From the NCBI RefSeq assembly GCF_011806455.1, contig NZ_JAATOT010000001.1:62001-126000 (forward strand): a stretch of 64,000 bases of DNA, in the 5' to 3' direction. Under the pieces are notes generated by a model, which searched no databases, had not been told where the DNA came from, and saw only the letters and a program-made list of their open reading frames with translations. Origin of the DNA: Celeribacter sp. HF31. GTDB lineage: Bacteria > Pseudomonadota > Alphaproteobacteria > Rhodobacterales > Rhodobacteraceae. The position numbers were made by a program, and so were the translations under genes. Numbering within the stretch: position 1 is the stretch's first letter; each line of letters opens with the position of its first letter. Of this stretch, positions 53,310 through 61,249 are shown in pieces.

Positions 53310-53887
53310 CACGCGGAGACCCACTCGACGATCTGATCGAGATCGGGGCGGGGCCGTTCCGGCGGTGCCATGGTCTCCGTGCCGATATGGATGAAGCCAG
53401 CGACGCTTTCGTGTTCGGCCAGGCCCAAGCCCTTTTCGCAGAAAGAGCGGTCATGCGAAGCCCAGCCCGACAACCAATTCGCGCCCCAGCCCGCAGCCAA
53501 GGCCGCATTCAACAGCGACAGGCAAACGGCGCCCGCAGAGTAAAGCTGTTCGCAGTGGGGGACTTTTTCGCTGTCTTTCGGGGAAAACACCACGGCCACG
53601 GCGAGATCGGCGTCGCAATATTGGCGCTTGGCTTTCTCGATCTTCTCCGGCTCGATGCCGAGCTTTGCCGCCAAAGGTTCGATGCGCCCCGCCAACCGGG
53701 TGAGCGCGGCTTTTTCCAATACGATGAACCGCCAAGGTTCAAGTTTGCCATGATCCGGCGTGCGCGCGGCGGCGGTCAACAGCGTCTTGAGCGTGCCGCG
53801 ATCCGGCACAGGTGTGGTGAGCGTCTTGGCCGGACGGGACCGACGGGTCAAAAGAAAATCGAGCGCTGCGGGATTGGGAGCGGGCAT
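53309..53887 (-). CDS. nitroreductase family protein (YdjA-like)
   Basis: 192 residues, FMN-dependent fold. It starts MPAPNPAALDFLLTRRSRPA, with the RRSR FMN site, ARTPDHGKLEPWRFIVLEKA, and the loop AALAAGWGANWLSGWAS. It reduces quinones or nitro compounds with NAD(P)H; the natural substrate is unknown. It is first in a pair with the EI24 gene. Confidence 0.92.
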   Translation of the reverse strand: MPAPNPAALDFLLTRRSRPAKTLTTPVPDRGTLKTLLTAAARTPDHGKLEPWRFIVLEKAALTRLAGRIEPLAAKLGIEPEKIEKAKRQYCDADLAVAVVFSPKDSEKVPHCEQLYSAGAVCLSLLNAALAAGWGANWLSGWASHDRSFCEKGLGLAEHESVAGFIHIGTETMAPPERPRPDLDQIVEWVSA

Positions 53888-53977
53888 GGGAGGCCTTTCA
53901 TCTGCGGGTCCTGCAACATGTCGGCGTTTTTGTCGGTGTTTTCAACCGCGCAGATGGTAAAGGGAGGCATGGATAAG

Positions 53978-54256
53978 ATGGAATTGAAAGCAGCGCTTGA
54001 GGCCGCCGTCGTCGACGGGATGCTGTCGGTGCGCGTGACGCCCAAGGCCTCGCGCAATGCGGTGGTGGTCGAAGAGGGGCCGGAAGAGAGGCCCGAAGAG
54101 AGTTTGGTGCGGGTCTATGTGACGACGGTGCCCGAAGGCGGCAAGGCGACGAAAGACGTCATCAAGCTCCTGGCCAAGGCAATGGGCCGGGCGAAATCGA
54201 CGCTGACGCTGGTCCGCGGCGAGACCTCGCGGGACAAGGTGTTTCGGGTGGAGTAA
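53978..54256 (+). CDS. DUF167 family protein (YggU-like)
   Basis: 92 residues from ATG 53978, chosen because GGGAGG lies at the right distance; ATG 53969 is too close to it. The family core is MLSVRVTPKASRNAVVVEE, then VRVYVTTVPEGGKATKDVIK and STLTLVRGETSRDKVFRVE. Small alpha/beta fold of unknown function. It is divergent from the nitroreductase. The upstream open frame is antisense to that gene and not real. Confidence 0.9.
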   Translation: MELKAALEAAVVDGMLSVRVTPKASRNAVVVEEGPEERPEESLVRVYVTTVPEGGKATKDVIKLLAKAMGRAKSTLTLVRGETSRDKVFRVE

Positions 54257-54356
54257 CGCTGGGGGCCGGGCGAATTTCCAGTTGGAGCCCAACTTGACGA
54301 ATGCTGCGTGGCTCACGAATGTCGGCTTCGGAATGAAGCTGTAACCACGCGTCCTA

Positions 54357-55637
54357 CTAACCAAGCTTACGCCGCTGTAGAGACGCAATCACGTTATCTA
54401 GTCGCGCAAGTAGGTCGTCGTAGGTCAAAATGTCTACCATATTCGCGTATTGCCGTTTAATAACCTCCAGATCGAGCTGATGATCGCGCGCCCGTCCTCG
54501 AATTCTGCGAGCTATGGGCGTTTGCCCCATGATAATTAATCCTTTGGGGTTGGCAATTCGGATCGAAAGCCCATCTGGGAGATCGGTCCGAAACTTCTCG
54601 GTCAGCTTTTGTTCGCCTTTGAGACCCCACTTGGATAGATGGAAAAGGTATTTTTCGGTCTGGACTACGGCACCGGTCAACTCACGAGTGGGAACAAAGT
54701 TGTCGCGGTAGAGTGTCCGACCGAGAACTGCCGCTGCGGAAGGTTTCTTGATCTCGATAACGTCAAGCGCCCCACTGGCATCCACAAGGCAAAGATCGAT
54801 TTCACGTTTCGTGGAGCGTAGAGGATCGGAATAGACATCAATGACCGGCACGCTCTCGAGTGCAGCTATGTATTTCGGGAAGATAAGCAAAACGATCTTG
54901 GCAATCATACGCTGCCAGTCCGCTTCGCTGCGGTCTTCCTCTTCTTGCAGCCATTGCGAGATGAGGTTGCGCAAGTAGAGGTACTTCTGGATCTCAGCCT
55001 CGAAAAGTACGTCCTGTTCTAACGGTCTGTCAGTGACAATAGAGACGCGACGATTAAGGTAACGCTCGTATGCCTCCCGTGCGCTTTTCATCGGCTGGAT
55101 CGCTTCGCCAACAACCGCATCGACGCGGGCCAACGCATAGCGGTTCATCTCGCCTGAATTCGGGAAATTGGCCAAGAGTTCTTCGAACAATTCGGGGGGA
55201 ATCGCCGCCTCGATCTCCTCTGGATCGCCAACGACTATGGGACTTTCACCCTCTTTTAGCTGCGCGATCCGTCCGAAGATATTAATATAGCGTTCTGCCA
55301 CAAACGTCTTTCGTTCAAGTTCGACGGCGTCTTTCTGTAGCCAGACATCGTTTCGGATACCCAGCAGGCGACCGGCGATGCGATGATATCCATTCTTGCT
55401 CTTTGCGAACCTGAATCTCAAGACTTCCTGATCGTCGATCTCAGCATCACGAATTGCTTCTTCACTAAGCAGTCGATCAGCGTCAATTAGGTCGCTTTTC
55501 TGAAAACGGAATACACGGGAAATTCGGACTCTACCTGACTTGCGAAGTTCGCTGAGGACCCACGCATTACTGTTGAACTCAGACGTGTATTCAAAAATGA
55601 CCTTGGACTTTCGGGTATTAAAGTCAATCAAATGCAA
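54357..55637 (-). CDS. Shedu-type immune nuclease (DUF4263)
   Basis: 426 residues. The C-terminal ~170 residues carry the DUF4263 nuclease core: EADWQRMIAKIVLLIFPKYI, then KREIDLCLVDASGALDVIEI with KK following (D-x(n)-E-x-K), and RELTGAVVQTEKYLFHLSKW. The N-terminal ~250 residues are a separate regulatory part. This matches SduA, the sole protein of the Shedu anti-phage system; no partner gene is needed. The start TTG at 55637 is supported by a perfect AGGAGG six bases upstream; the frame stays open 43 codons further without one. Base use is clearly more A/T-rich than neighbours, as for transferred defence genes. 55638-55884 holds no gene. Confidence 0.82.
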   Translation of the reverse strand: MHLIDFNTRKSKVIFEYTSEFNSNAWVLSELRKSGRVRISRVFRFQKSDLIDADRLLSEEAIRDAEIDDQEVLRFRFAKSKNGYHRIAGRLLGIRNDVWLQKDAVELERKTFVAERYINIFGRIAQLKEGESPIVVGDPEEIEAAIPPELFEELLANFPNSGEMNRYALARVDAVVGEAIQPMKSAREAYERYLNRRVSIVTDRPLEQDVLFEAEIQKYLYLRNLISQWLQEEEDRSEADWQRMIAKIVLLIFPKYIAALESVPVIDVYSDPLRSTKREIDLCLVDASGALDVIEIKKPSAAAVLGRTLYRDNFVPTRELTGAVVQTEKYLFHLSKWGLKGEQKLTEKFRTDLPDGLSIRIANPKGLIIMGQTPIARRIRGRARDHQLDLEVIKRQYANMVDILTYDDLLARLDNVIASLQRRKLG

Positions 55638-55884
55638 TAAATACCTCCTATTTAATGTGCCTATGGCCTTCACTCTACAATTTGCGGGCCTGACACAGGA
55701 GCCAATCAATAGAATCAATAGTAGATGGGCAGCGTCGAGAAACTTTGTCGGTGCTTTATGCCTCATTGGAACGCTCGGCGAAAGCAGACGTTGGAATGGC
55801 GTCTCCGAAAGCCCGCTCCGTCCCGCACAACGGACATCAACTCAAGACCATCCCGCACGCCACCTTAGGACATAGCCAGCCCTG

Positions 55885-56124
55885 TCATTCCTCCACCGGA
55901 GACAACCGATAAGCCCCCTCCGGCAAATCAAGCGCCGCGCCCAGATCACTCAGCTGTTGCAGCGAGAGCGTGATCTTATGGGTGCGGTCCGTGCGCGGGT
56001 CGTGTTGTTCGACCGTCACGCATTCCGCGAAGGCCGAGATGATGACATCTTCGAGAAGAGGGGCCGCGCCCTCATCCACTATGGTGACGACCGTCGCGTC
56101 GAAATCGTGTTCGATGGTAAACAT
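55885..56124 (-). CDS. conserved small protein, 79 aa
   Basis: It starts MFTIEHDFDATVVTIVDEGA and runs LEDVIISAFAECVTVEQHDP, ending DLGAALDLPEGAYRLSPVEE. It is an acidic alpha/beta protein with no membrane part or known motif. ATG 56124 is taken as start; GTG 56139 is possible. It is divergent from the M48 gene, and next downstream lies the Shedu gene's promoter region. Confidence 0.65.
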   Translation of the reverse strand: MFTIEHDFDATVVTIVDEGAAPLLEDVIISAFAECVTVEQHDPRTDRTHKITLSLQQLSDLGAALDLPEGAYRLSPVEE

Positions 56125-56277
56125 GAGGCGATGCTGCACCTGCGGCCCGGCAAAAGCAAGAGGCTCTCAGCGATCATTCGCGGAACAGGACACAGTATGT
56201 TCTGAGCTACAGCGATGTGACTGGCCAGCGGCTGCGCTTGCCGCTAAATTTGGGCAAAACGTGTCGGAGACTGAAAA

Positions 56278-56979
56278 ATGTATCGTGCAGGCCTTTCCCT
56301 CTTGGTGGCAGCCACCCTCGCGGGCTGTGTCGAAACCACAACCGTGCCGAGCGCGCCCGTGACCGCTCCGGTGAGCCGGTCCTCCGGGCCGGGGTTGACG
56401 ACAACGGATTTCCAGCGCGTCGTGTCCCGGGTCGAACCCGTGGCGGAGCGGCAATGCCGCAGAGAGGCGCAGGAGGCGAATTGCGATTTCAAGATCGTTC
56501 TGGAAACCGATCCCCGCGCGCCCTCGAATGCCTGGCAGACGCTGGATGATCGCGGGCGCCCGGTTCTGACCTTCACTTCGGCGCTCTTGAAAGATGTGCA
56601 AAATGACGATGAACTGGCTTTTATCATGGGCCATGAAGCGGCGCACCATATCTCCGGCCATATCTCCCGCACCCAGCAGACCGCACTGACGGGGGCCATT
56701 CTGGGTGGCATTCTGGTCTCCGCCATGGGCGGCGATGCGAATGCCGTGTCCAGCGCGCGCGACATCGGTGCCACGGTGGGGGCGCGGCGCTATTCCAAGG
56801 ATTATGAACTGGAGGCCGATCGATTGGGCACGGTGATTTCCTATCACGCAGGCTATGATCCTCTGCGCGGCGCGGCCTATTTCACCCGCATCCCCGATCC
56901 GGGCGATCAGTTCCTCGGCTCGCACCCGCCGAACGGCCAGAGGATCGAGACCGTGCGGCGCACCATGGCCACGCTCTAA
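56278..56979 (+). CDS. M48-family metalloprotease, lipoprotein
   Basis: 233 residues. Lipoprotein signal: basic start MYRAG, hydrophobic run LSLLVAATLAGC ending in a lipobox (L-A-G-C). Zinc site FIMGHEAAHHISGH (HExxH) and the downstream Glu in YELEADRLGT. It is like periplasmic LoiP/BepA-type proteases in envelope quality control, but short, with no TPR domain. It ends THPPN-type SHPPNGQRIETVRR, usual for the family. Confidence 0.93.
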   Translation: MYRAGLSLLVAATLAGCVETTTVPSAPVTAPVSRSSGPGLTTTDFQRVVSRVEPVAERQCRREAQEANCDFKIVLETDPRAPSNAWQTLDDRGRPVLTFTSALLKDVQNDDELAFIMGHEAAHHISGHISRTQQTALTGAILGGILVSAMGGDANAVSSARDIGATVGARRYSKDYELEADRLGTVISYHAGYDPLRGAAYFTRIPDPGDQFLGSHPPNGQRIETVRRTMATL

Positions 56980-56994
56980 ATTCGCTCACGCCGG

Positions 56995-57026
56995 CCTGTG
57001 ACGGGGCCTGTGACGGGACCTGTGCG
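56995..57026 (+). repeat. 12-bp tandem repeat
   Basis: CCTGTGACGGGG, CCTGTGACGGGA and a partial third CCTGTGCG just after the M48 stop. It is a minor sequence repeat of unknown role. Confidence 0.6.
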
Positions 57027-57157
57027 AATAATCATGATCTGACCCAACCTCTGTCCAGATTTTGCCGTCTTCTGCGCCCAGATCGGAAGACGCCCGTCGT
57101 TAACCTTAACGCGGGCTTGCAAGATCGGGCAGAAGGCGCAGAGGGCCAGTTCAAAAG

Positions 57158-58156
57158 ATGGCAATTCAAATCACCGGCGACATGATCGGCACCTATGGCT
57201 CCGCCTCTTTGAACGGCACGAACCCACCCAATCTCGAACTCACGGTCTCCGGCGTCACCCCACTTGGGACCTCGGAGGATATCTATTACCTCGAGGTCTA
57301 TCAGAACCCGTCTGACACCTTCACCAACGGCCAGTTCTGGCGGCTGACCGATGCCGATGGCAATGTCATCATGGAGGGGCTGAACCCCGACAACAACAAT
57401 GACCAAAACATGGGCGCAGGCGACGAACATGTTCTGTTCCAGAACGGCTATATCCTCGACATCTCCGGGCTGGATGGGGCGACGATGGTTTACACCTCGG
57501 CGGATGAGGTCGCAGCCCCCTTCAGCGGCAATTACGATGGCGAGTTGCAGGTGACAGAGGTCGAAGACGCGATCTGTTTCGCGGCAGGCTCCGTGGTGCG
57601 CACGGGCCTCGGACCGAAACCCATCGAAGACATCGCCGTGGGCGATCTGGTCTGGACGGCCGATCACGGAATGCAACCGGTGCGCTGGGTCGGGCGATCA
57701 AAGATCGACCTGACGCGCGCGCCGGATTTAGCGCCGGTCGAGATTTTACGCGGTGCGCTGGACCGTCATGTGCCGCGTCGCCCTATTTTGGTCTCGCCGC
57801 AGCACCGCGTGCTCGTCACCGGACATCGCGTGCGGCTTTACGCGGGGCTCGAGGAGGCTCTGGTGCCCGCGCGGTGGTTGATCAACGGCGAGACCATCCG
57901 TCAGCGGACCGACCTGACCGAGGTGACCTATGTGCATCTGATGTTCGATCGTCATGAGCTTTTGGACAGCGGCGGTCTGATTTCCGAGAGCTTCTTTCCG
58001 GGGGCAACCACATTGGAGACGCTGGAGCAGGCCGCCCGCGCGGAGCTGTTCCGAATTTTCCCGGTGCTGCGTCTCTTTGGCGAAGCCGCCGCCGTGCCTT
58101 TGGCACGTCCCGAGATTCGGGGCAGCGTGGCCGCTCTTTTCGGGCGCGCGGCGTGA
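57158..58156 (+). CDS. Hint-domain protein 2 (with Cys nucleophile)
   Basis: 332 residues. The N-terminal ~135 residues are a beta-rich domain (MAIQITGDMIGTYGSASLNG; DEHVLFQNGYILDISGLDG). From residue ~143 comes a Hint_2 domain with the catalytic Cys: DAICFAAGSVVRTGLGPKPI, EDIAVGDLVWTADHGMQPVR, RRPILVSPQHRVLVTGHRV, and ARWLINGETIRQ with a His-containing tail. It could self-process like intein and hedgehog C-termini. Such proteins are common in Rhodobacteraceae and may be exported by a type I system; that is not shown here. Confidence 0.85.
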   Translation: MAIQITGDMIGTYGSASLNGTNPPNLELTVSGVTPLGTSEDIYYLEVYQNPSDTFTNGQFWRLTDADGNVIMEGLNPDNNNDQNMGAGDEHVLFQNGYILDISGLDGATMVYTSADEVAAPFSGNYDGELQVTEVEDAICFAAGSVVRTGLGPKPIEDIAVGDLVWTADHGMQPVRWVGRSKIDLTRAPDLAPVEILRGALDRHVPRRPILVSPQHRVLVTGHRVRLYAGLEEALVPARWLINGETIRQRTDLTEVTYVHLMFDRHELLDSGGLISESFFPGATTLETLEQAARAELFRIFPVLRLFGEAAAVPLARPEIRGSVAALFGRAA

Positions 58157-58240
58157 TTGTTTCGGAAAATCCGTAAACAATGCCTTAATTCTTCGCGGTT
58201 TTGAAAGAAAACCCGCGAAAACCCGCCCCCGATCCCGCAG

Positions 58241-58254
58241 TTGATCAGGATCAA
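58241..58254. promoter_or_regulatory. FNR/FnrL-type box
   Basis: TTGATCAGGATCAA is a perfect match to TTGAT-N4-ATCAA. It lies 67 bases before the ATG of the first DUF6455 gene, in a gap with no other gene. It implies control by oxygen through an FNR-family protein. Confidence 0.82.
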
Positions 58255-58321
58255 AGAGGCGCTTCCCCCTCCATGGTCTTTTCCTCGTGGGATGTAAAAA
58301 CGCATATCATCGGAGGCTGTC

Positions 58322-58591
58322 ATGACCAAATTCGGGACATTTGAGACCCACGCGCGCCTTGTGGCGCGTATGGCGGGCGCTTTGGGCGTCGATCTGGAAG
58401 AGCGTGCGCAACGGGGCGAAGAGCTTTCTGAGACCGAGGCCAGGAACCGCGTTTATCGCTGCCTGAGCTGCACCGCCCCCGATATGTGCGTCAAGTTTCT
58501 CGATGCCCAGGCCGAGCTGGACGCCCCGGCCATGGCTGCACCGCGCTACTGCCGCAACAAAGCCGAGCTTGAACGTCTCGCGGCCACTTGA
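58322..58591 (+). CDS. DUF6455-type small cysteine protein 1
   Basis: 89 residues starting MTKFGTFETHARLVARMAGA behind GGAGG. Core: RVYRCLSCTAPDMCVKFLDA, then APRYCRNKAELERL, giving Cys at C-x2-C-x5-C and a fourth in Y-C. A small helical protein able to bind metal or a cluster. Members are usual in Rhodobacteraceae, with unknown function. A second copy follows 48 bases on. The FNR box at 58241 is its control site. Confidence 0.82.
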   Translation: MTKFGTFETHARLVARMAGALGVDLEERAQRGEELSETEARNRVYRCLSCTAPDMCVKFLDAQAELDAPAMAAPRYCRNKAELERLAAT

Positions 58592-58639
58592 GCCGCCTCA
58601 CGGGTGCCAGAAGCGCCCCAAATTAAAATGGAGGAAGAT

Positions 58640-58927
58640 ATGACGACAGACATCCTTCCGCGCTTGAAACCGGGATCCGCCTGCCTCATGCATGGCATGG
58701 CCGACCGGCTTGGCGCAGATGTGGTGCGTGCCGCCGCATCCGGTGAAATCTCGACGCAGGAACTGGCCGATATGGAGGTCCGCTGCGGGCAATGTACCCA
58801 GCATGACGCCTGTATCCTGTGGCTGCTCGACCATCAGGGGCCGCAAGAGGCGACCCCGGACTATTGCCTGAACACGCAGGAATTGAACTACGTGCGTGCG
58901 GTTCAAAACCAGCTTGCGGCTGAGTAA
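58640..58927 (+). CDS. DUF6455-type small cysteine protein 2
   Basis: 95 residues from ATG 58640, chosen because GGAGGAA lies eight bases before it. It starts MTTDILPRLKPGSACLMHGM. Same core as its neighbour: DMEVRCGQCTQHDACILWLL, then ATPDYCLNTQELNY. An extra Cys is near the N-terminus (SACLMHG). It is the tandem paralogue of 58322 with a shared transcript and a common terminator. Function is unknown; oxygen control is inferred from the FNR box. Confidence 0.82.
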   Translation: MTTDILPRLKPGSACLMHGMADRLGADVVRAAASGEISTQELADMEVRCGQCTQHDACILWLLDHQGPQEATPDYCLNTQELNYVRAVQNQLAAE

Positions 58928-58947
58928 GTCGCTCTCCCGCAGATGAG

Positions 58948-58974
58948 AAAGGGGCCGGTGAGGCCCCTTTTTTT
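58948..58974 (+). terminator. terminator of the DUF6455 pair
   Basis: AAAGGGGCC and GGCCCCTTT pair across GGTGA, with T7. Confidence 0.92.
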
Positions 58975-58980
58975 GATGCG

Positions 58981-59520
58981 TCAGTCCCGCGCTGCCGCGC
59001 CCTGACCCTGACCGCCCAGAGAGGTCCCGTCAGACGCCAGCACGGAAAACGCCTGCATCTGAGCCCGCACATTGTCGCCCGCCAGATCGGCGACGGTGCT
59101 CTCGGGCGAGGCGCCGCTGTAGCCCGCGTCTTCCAATCGGGTCACCAAAATCTCACCCGTCGTGTCAAAGATCGGCCCCAAGGTGGTCAGGCTCTCATCT
59201 GCGAATTTCGAGAAGGCTGCGAATTGCGGTGGGCCACCACGGGCCTGAGTCTGATCTGGCACCAGATAGGCGCCAACCGTCAACACCACGCCCAAAGCGA
59301 TGATCCCGATCGCCAGCGGGCGTTTGAAATAGGTCTTGAACGCGCGCCAGTTCAACACGACGTGCAGCCCGACCACGACCATCATCGCCAGCCCGATGAT
59401 CTCATGCATCCAGCGCCCGGCGGAGGTGATGAAATGGAAATACCAAAGCACGCCCGTGACGCCGACAATGGTGAATGTGGCGATGGTGAGCGGCGTGGCG
59501 AATTTGCGTAACGTGGACAT
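58981..59520 (-). CDS. DUF4405-type membrane protein
   Basis: 179 residues, three membrane segments: TPLTIATFTIVGVTGVLWYF, IGLAMMVVVGLHVVLNW and LAIGIIALGVVLTVGAYLV. Histidines in and next to the spans (FHFITSAGRWMHEI, VGLHVVLNWRAF) suit heme-b binding, as in cytochrome b561/formate dehydrogenase gamma-like DUF4405. A ~90-residue soluble C-terminus (GGPPQFAAFSKFADESLTTL) follows. It is convergent with the DUF6455 pair. Its role in electron transfer is likely but unproven. Confidence 0.78.
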   Translation of the reverse strand: MSTLRKFATPLTIATFTIVGVTGVLWYFHFITSAGRWMHEIIGLAMMVVVGLHVVLNWRAFKTYFKRPLAIGIIALGVVLTVGAYLVPDQTQARGGPPQFAAFSKFADESLTTLGPIFDTTGEILVTRLEDAGYSGASPESTVADLAGDNVRAQMQAFSVLASDGTSLGGQGQGAAARD

Positions 59521-59625
59521 GGTGTAAGCCTTTCTTGTCTCTGCCCTCTTCTACGCGCGCGCGCGTCTCTTCCGTCGCTTGCCTTGGCCTTTTTCCTCGC
59601 CCATGCTCGGGCAGGGAGGAGACAT

Positions 59626-59988
59626 ATGAAAGGCAAAGCGATCTACACCGCGAAACGGCTGGTCCTGCGCACCGTCTGGAGCGTGGCGGGGCTGCGCTAT
59701 GCGTGGCGCTCGGAGCATTCGTTCCGCACCTGGGTCTGGGCCAATCTTATCGCCGGGTGTGTGGCCTTTGTCCTTGATCTGAGTGCGTTGGAGCGCGGGC
59801 TGGTGATCGCACTGGGGCTTTTGATCTTGGCTGCCGAGTTGTTGAACACGGCGATTGAGGATGCGGTGGATTACATCTCGGATCGCGAACATCCTCTGGC
59901 CAAAACCGCCAAGGACGCGGGCTCCGCCGCGGTGACGGTGACCGCGATTGCCGCCGGTGTGGCATGGCTGGCGGTTCTGATCTCATGA
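59626..59988 (+). CDS. dgkA: diacylglycerol kinase
   Basis: 120 residues from ATG 59626 with GGGAGGAG. Three membrane helices. Active-site block LLNTAIEDAVDYISDREHPL with AKTAKDAGSAAVTVTAIAAG is the DgkA signature. It phosphorylates diacylglycerol to phosphatidate in the inner membrane, recycling lipid head-group waste. yigZ follows 15 bases on. Confidence 0.95.
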   Translation: MKGKAIYTAKRLVLRTVWSVAGLRYAWRSEHSFRTWVWANLIAGCVAFVLDLSALERGLVIALGLLILAAELLNTAIEDAVDYISDREHPLAKTAKDAGSAAVTVTAIAAGVAWLAVLIS

Positions 59989-60003
59989 TCCTATAAGCGG
60001 TTC

Positions 60004-60354
60004 ATGCAGATTTATGACGGCATCATATCCGACCGCGGCTCGAAATATGCGGTCTCCGGCGGCGCTTGTGGGGCCGAGGAAGAGGCCAAGGCCTTTCTCA
60101 AAGAGCTCTGCCGCAAAAAGAAATTCGCCAAGGCCACGCATAACACTTGGGGGGTGATCCTGCCCGATGGCACGCCTCTCAAGAATGACGACGGCGAAAG
60201 CGGGGCGGGGATGGTGATCTTGCGGATGCTGGAGCGCGAGGGCGTGACCGGCCAGATTGTCGTCGTAACACGCTGGTATGGCGGCAAACACTTGGGCGGC
60301 GACCGGTTTCGCCATGTGCAGGATGCGGTGCGGTATTACCTCGACCGGCTTTGA
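60004..60354 (+). CDS. YigZ/IMPACT family protein (UPF0029)
   Basis: 116 residues: the N-terminal IMPACT domain only, without the usual C-terminal ~80 residues. It starts MQIYDGIISDRGSKYAVSGG and contains ATHNTWGVILPDG, DDGESGAGMVILRMLE and VVTRWYGGKHLGGDRFRHVQ, the family signature. Function is unknown. It overlaps the convergent DCC gene by 19 bases. Confidence 0.88.
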   Translation: MQIYDGIISDRGSKYAVSGGACGAEEEAKAFLKELCRKKKFAKATHNTWGVILPDGTPLKNDDGESGAGMVILRMLEREGVTGQIVVVTRWYGGKHLGGDRFRHVQDAVRYYLDRL

Positions 60355-60725
60355 ATGCGTGTTTGCCGTTTCTTGTGCCATCGGTAAATCAGCGGCGCGA
60401 GCACGCGGTCATAGGCGAATTCCGACAGGGGGCGGATCACCGGCCAGCCCGTCACCCGCGCGAGCCAGCGATAGCGCGGCATCTCGGCCCACAGCACCCG
60501 AAACGCGGGCATGCCGGACAGGAGCTGCCCGTCCTTTTCCACATACAACCTCTGCGCCGCGACATCCGCATCCATGCTCCAACGCGCGGCCTCCGTGTTC
60601 AGATCGTCAAACCGGATCGGCAGCGCGCAACGCTCCGCGTAGCCTTTGTAATGGTTGATTTCAAAGGAACAGACCGGGCATTGGTCATTATAGAGAACTT
60701 TGGTCTTTGGCTCTGTGTCGCTCAT
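60336..60725 (-). CDS. DCC family thiol-disulfide oxidoreductase (DUF393)
   Basis: 129 residues starting MSDTEPKTKVLYNDQCPVCS. The C-P-V-C active site follows YNDQ as in all DCC proteins. The family blocks IRFDDLNTEAARWSM, RLYVEKDGQLLSGMPAFRVL and RYRWLARVTGWPVI are present. Thioredoxin-like fold; likely a redox role. The rhodanese gene lies nine bases upstream on the same strand. Confidence 0.92.
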   Translation of the reverse strand: MSDTEPKTKVLYNDQCPVCSFEINHYKGYAERCALPIRFDDLNTEAARWSMDADVAAQRLYVEKDGQLLSGMPAFRVLWAEMPRYRWLARVTGWPVIRPLSEFAYDRVLAPLIYRWHKKRQTRIQSRSR

Positions 60726-60734
60726 GGCGGACAG

Positions 60735-61127
60735 TTAGTGCTTTTCGACCTCTTCGACAGGCCCGCCATGCATTTTCCACGCGGTAAACCCGCCCGCCAC
60801 ATGGGCCACATTGGTGAACCCCATCTCGATACAGGTCTGCGTCGCAAGAGCTGACCGCCAGGCGGAGGCGCAGTAAAAGACGAACTTTTTGTCCTCGCCG
60901 AACTTCGGTTTGTAATAGGGGCTCTCCGGGTCGATCCAGAATTCGAGCATCCCGCGCGGGCAATGGAAGGCGCCGGGAATGCGGCCTTCGCGCTCCAGCT
61001 CTCTGCGGTCTCTGAGATCGACGAAGACGATGCTGTCGTCGCGGGTGAGGCGGATGGCGTCTTGGGTTGGGATCGTCTCGATCACCTCATGAGCGGCTGC
61101 GAGCAGGTCTTTGTAGTTTTTGAGCAT
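60735..61127 (-). CDS. rhodanese-like domain protein
   Basis: 130 residues, one rhodanese domain. Substrate-entry segment IVFVDLRDRRELEREGRIPG, catalytic loop FVFYCASAWRSALATQTCIE with the persulfide Cys, and end VAHVAGGFTAWKMHGG. It moves sulfane sulfur to cyanide, thiols or protein acceptors. It is probably transcribed with the DCC thiol protein. Confidence 0.93.
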   Translation of the reverse strand: MLKNYKDLLAAAHEVIETIPTQDAIRLTRDDSIVFVDLRDRRELEREGRIPGAFHCPRGMLEFWIDPESPYYKPKFGEDKKFVFYCASAWRSALATQTCIEMGFTNVAHVAGGFTAWKMHGGPVEEVEKH

Positions 61128-61249
61128 GGGGGTCTCCTCTTGGGGGAGAGTTAACCGGTTCGAGGTTTGGTGGGCAATGGTTTCGGTGGGAAACCAAGCG
61201 ATGACATGGTCATCGCTCAGCTTTCCTCAATGAGGTGGTTGCGGAGTTC

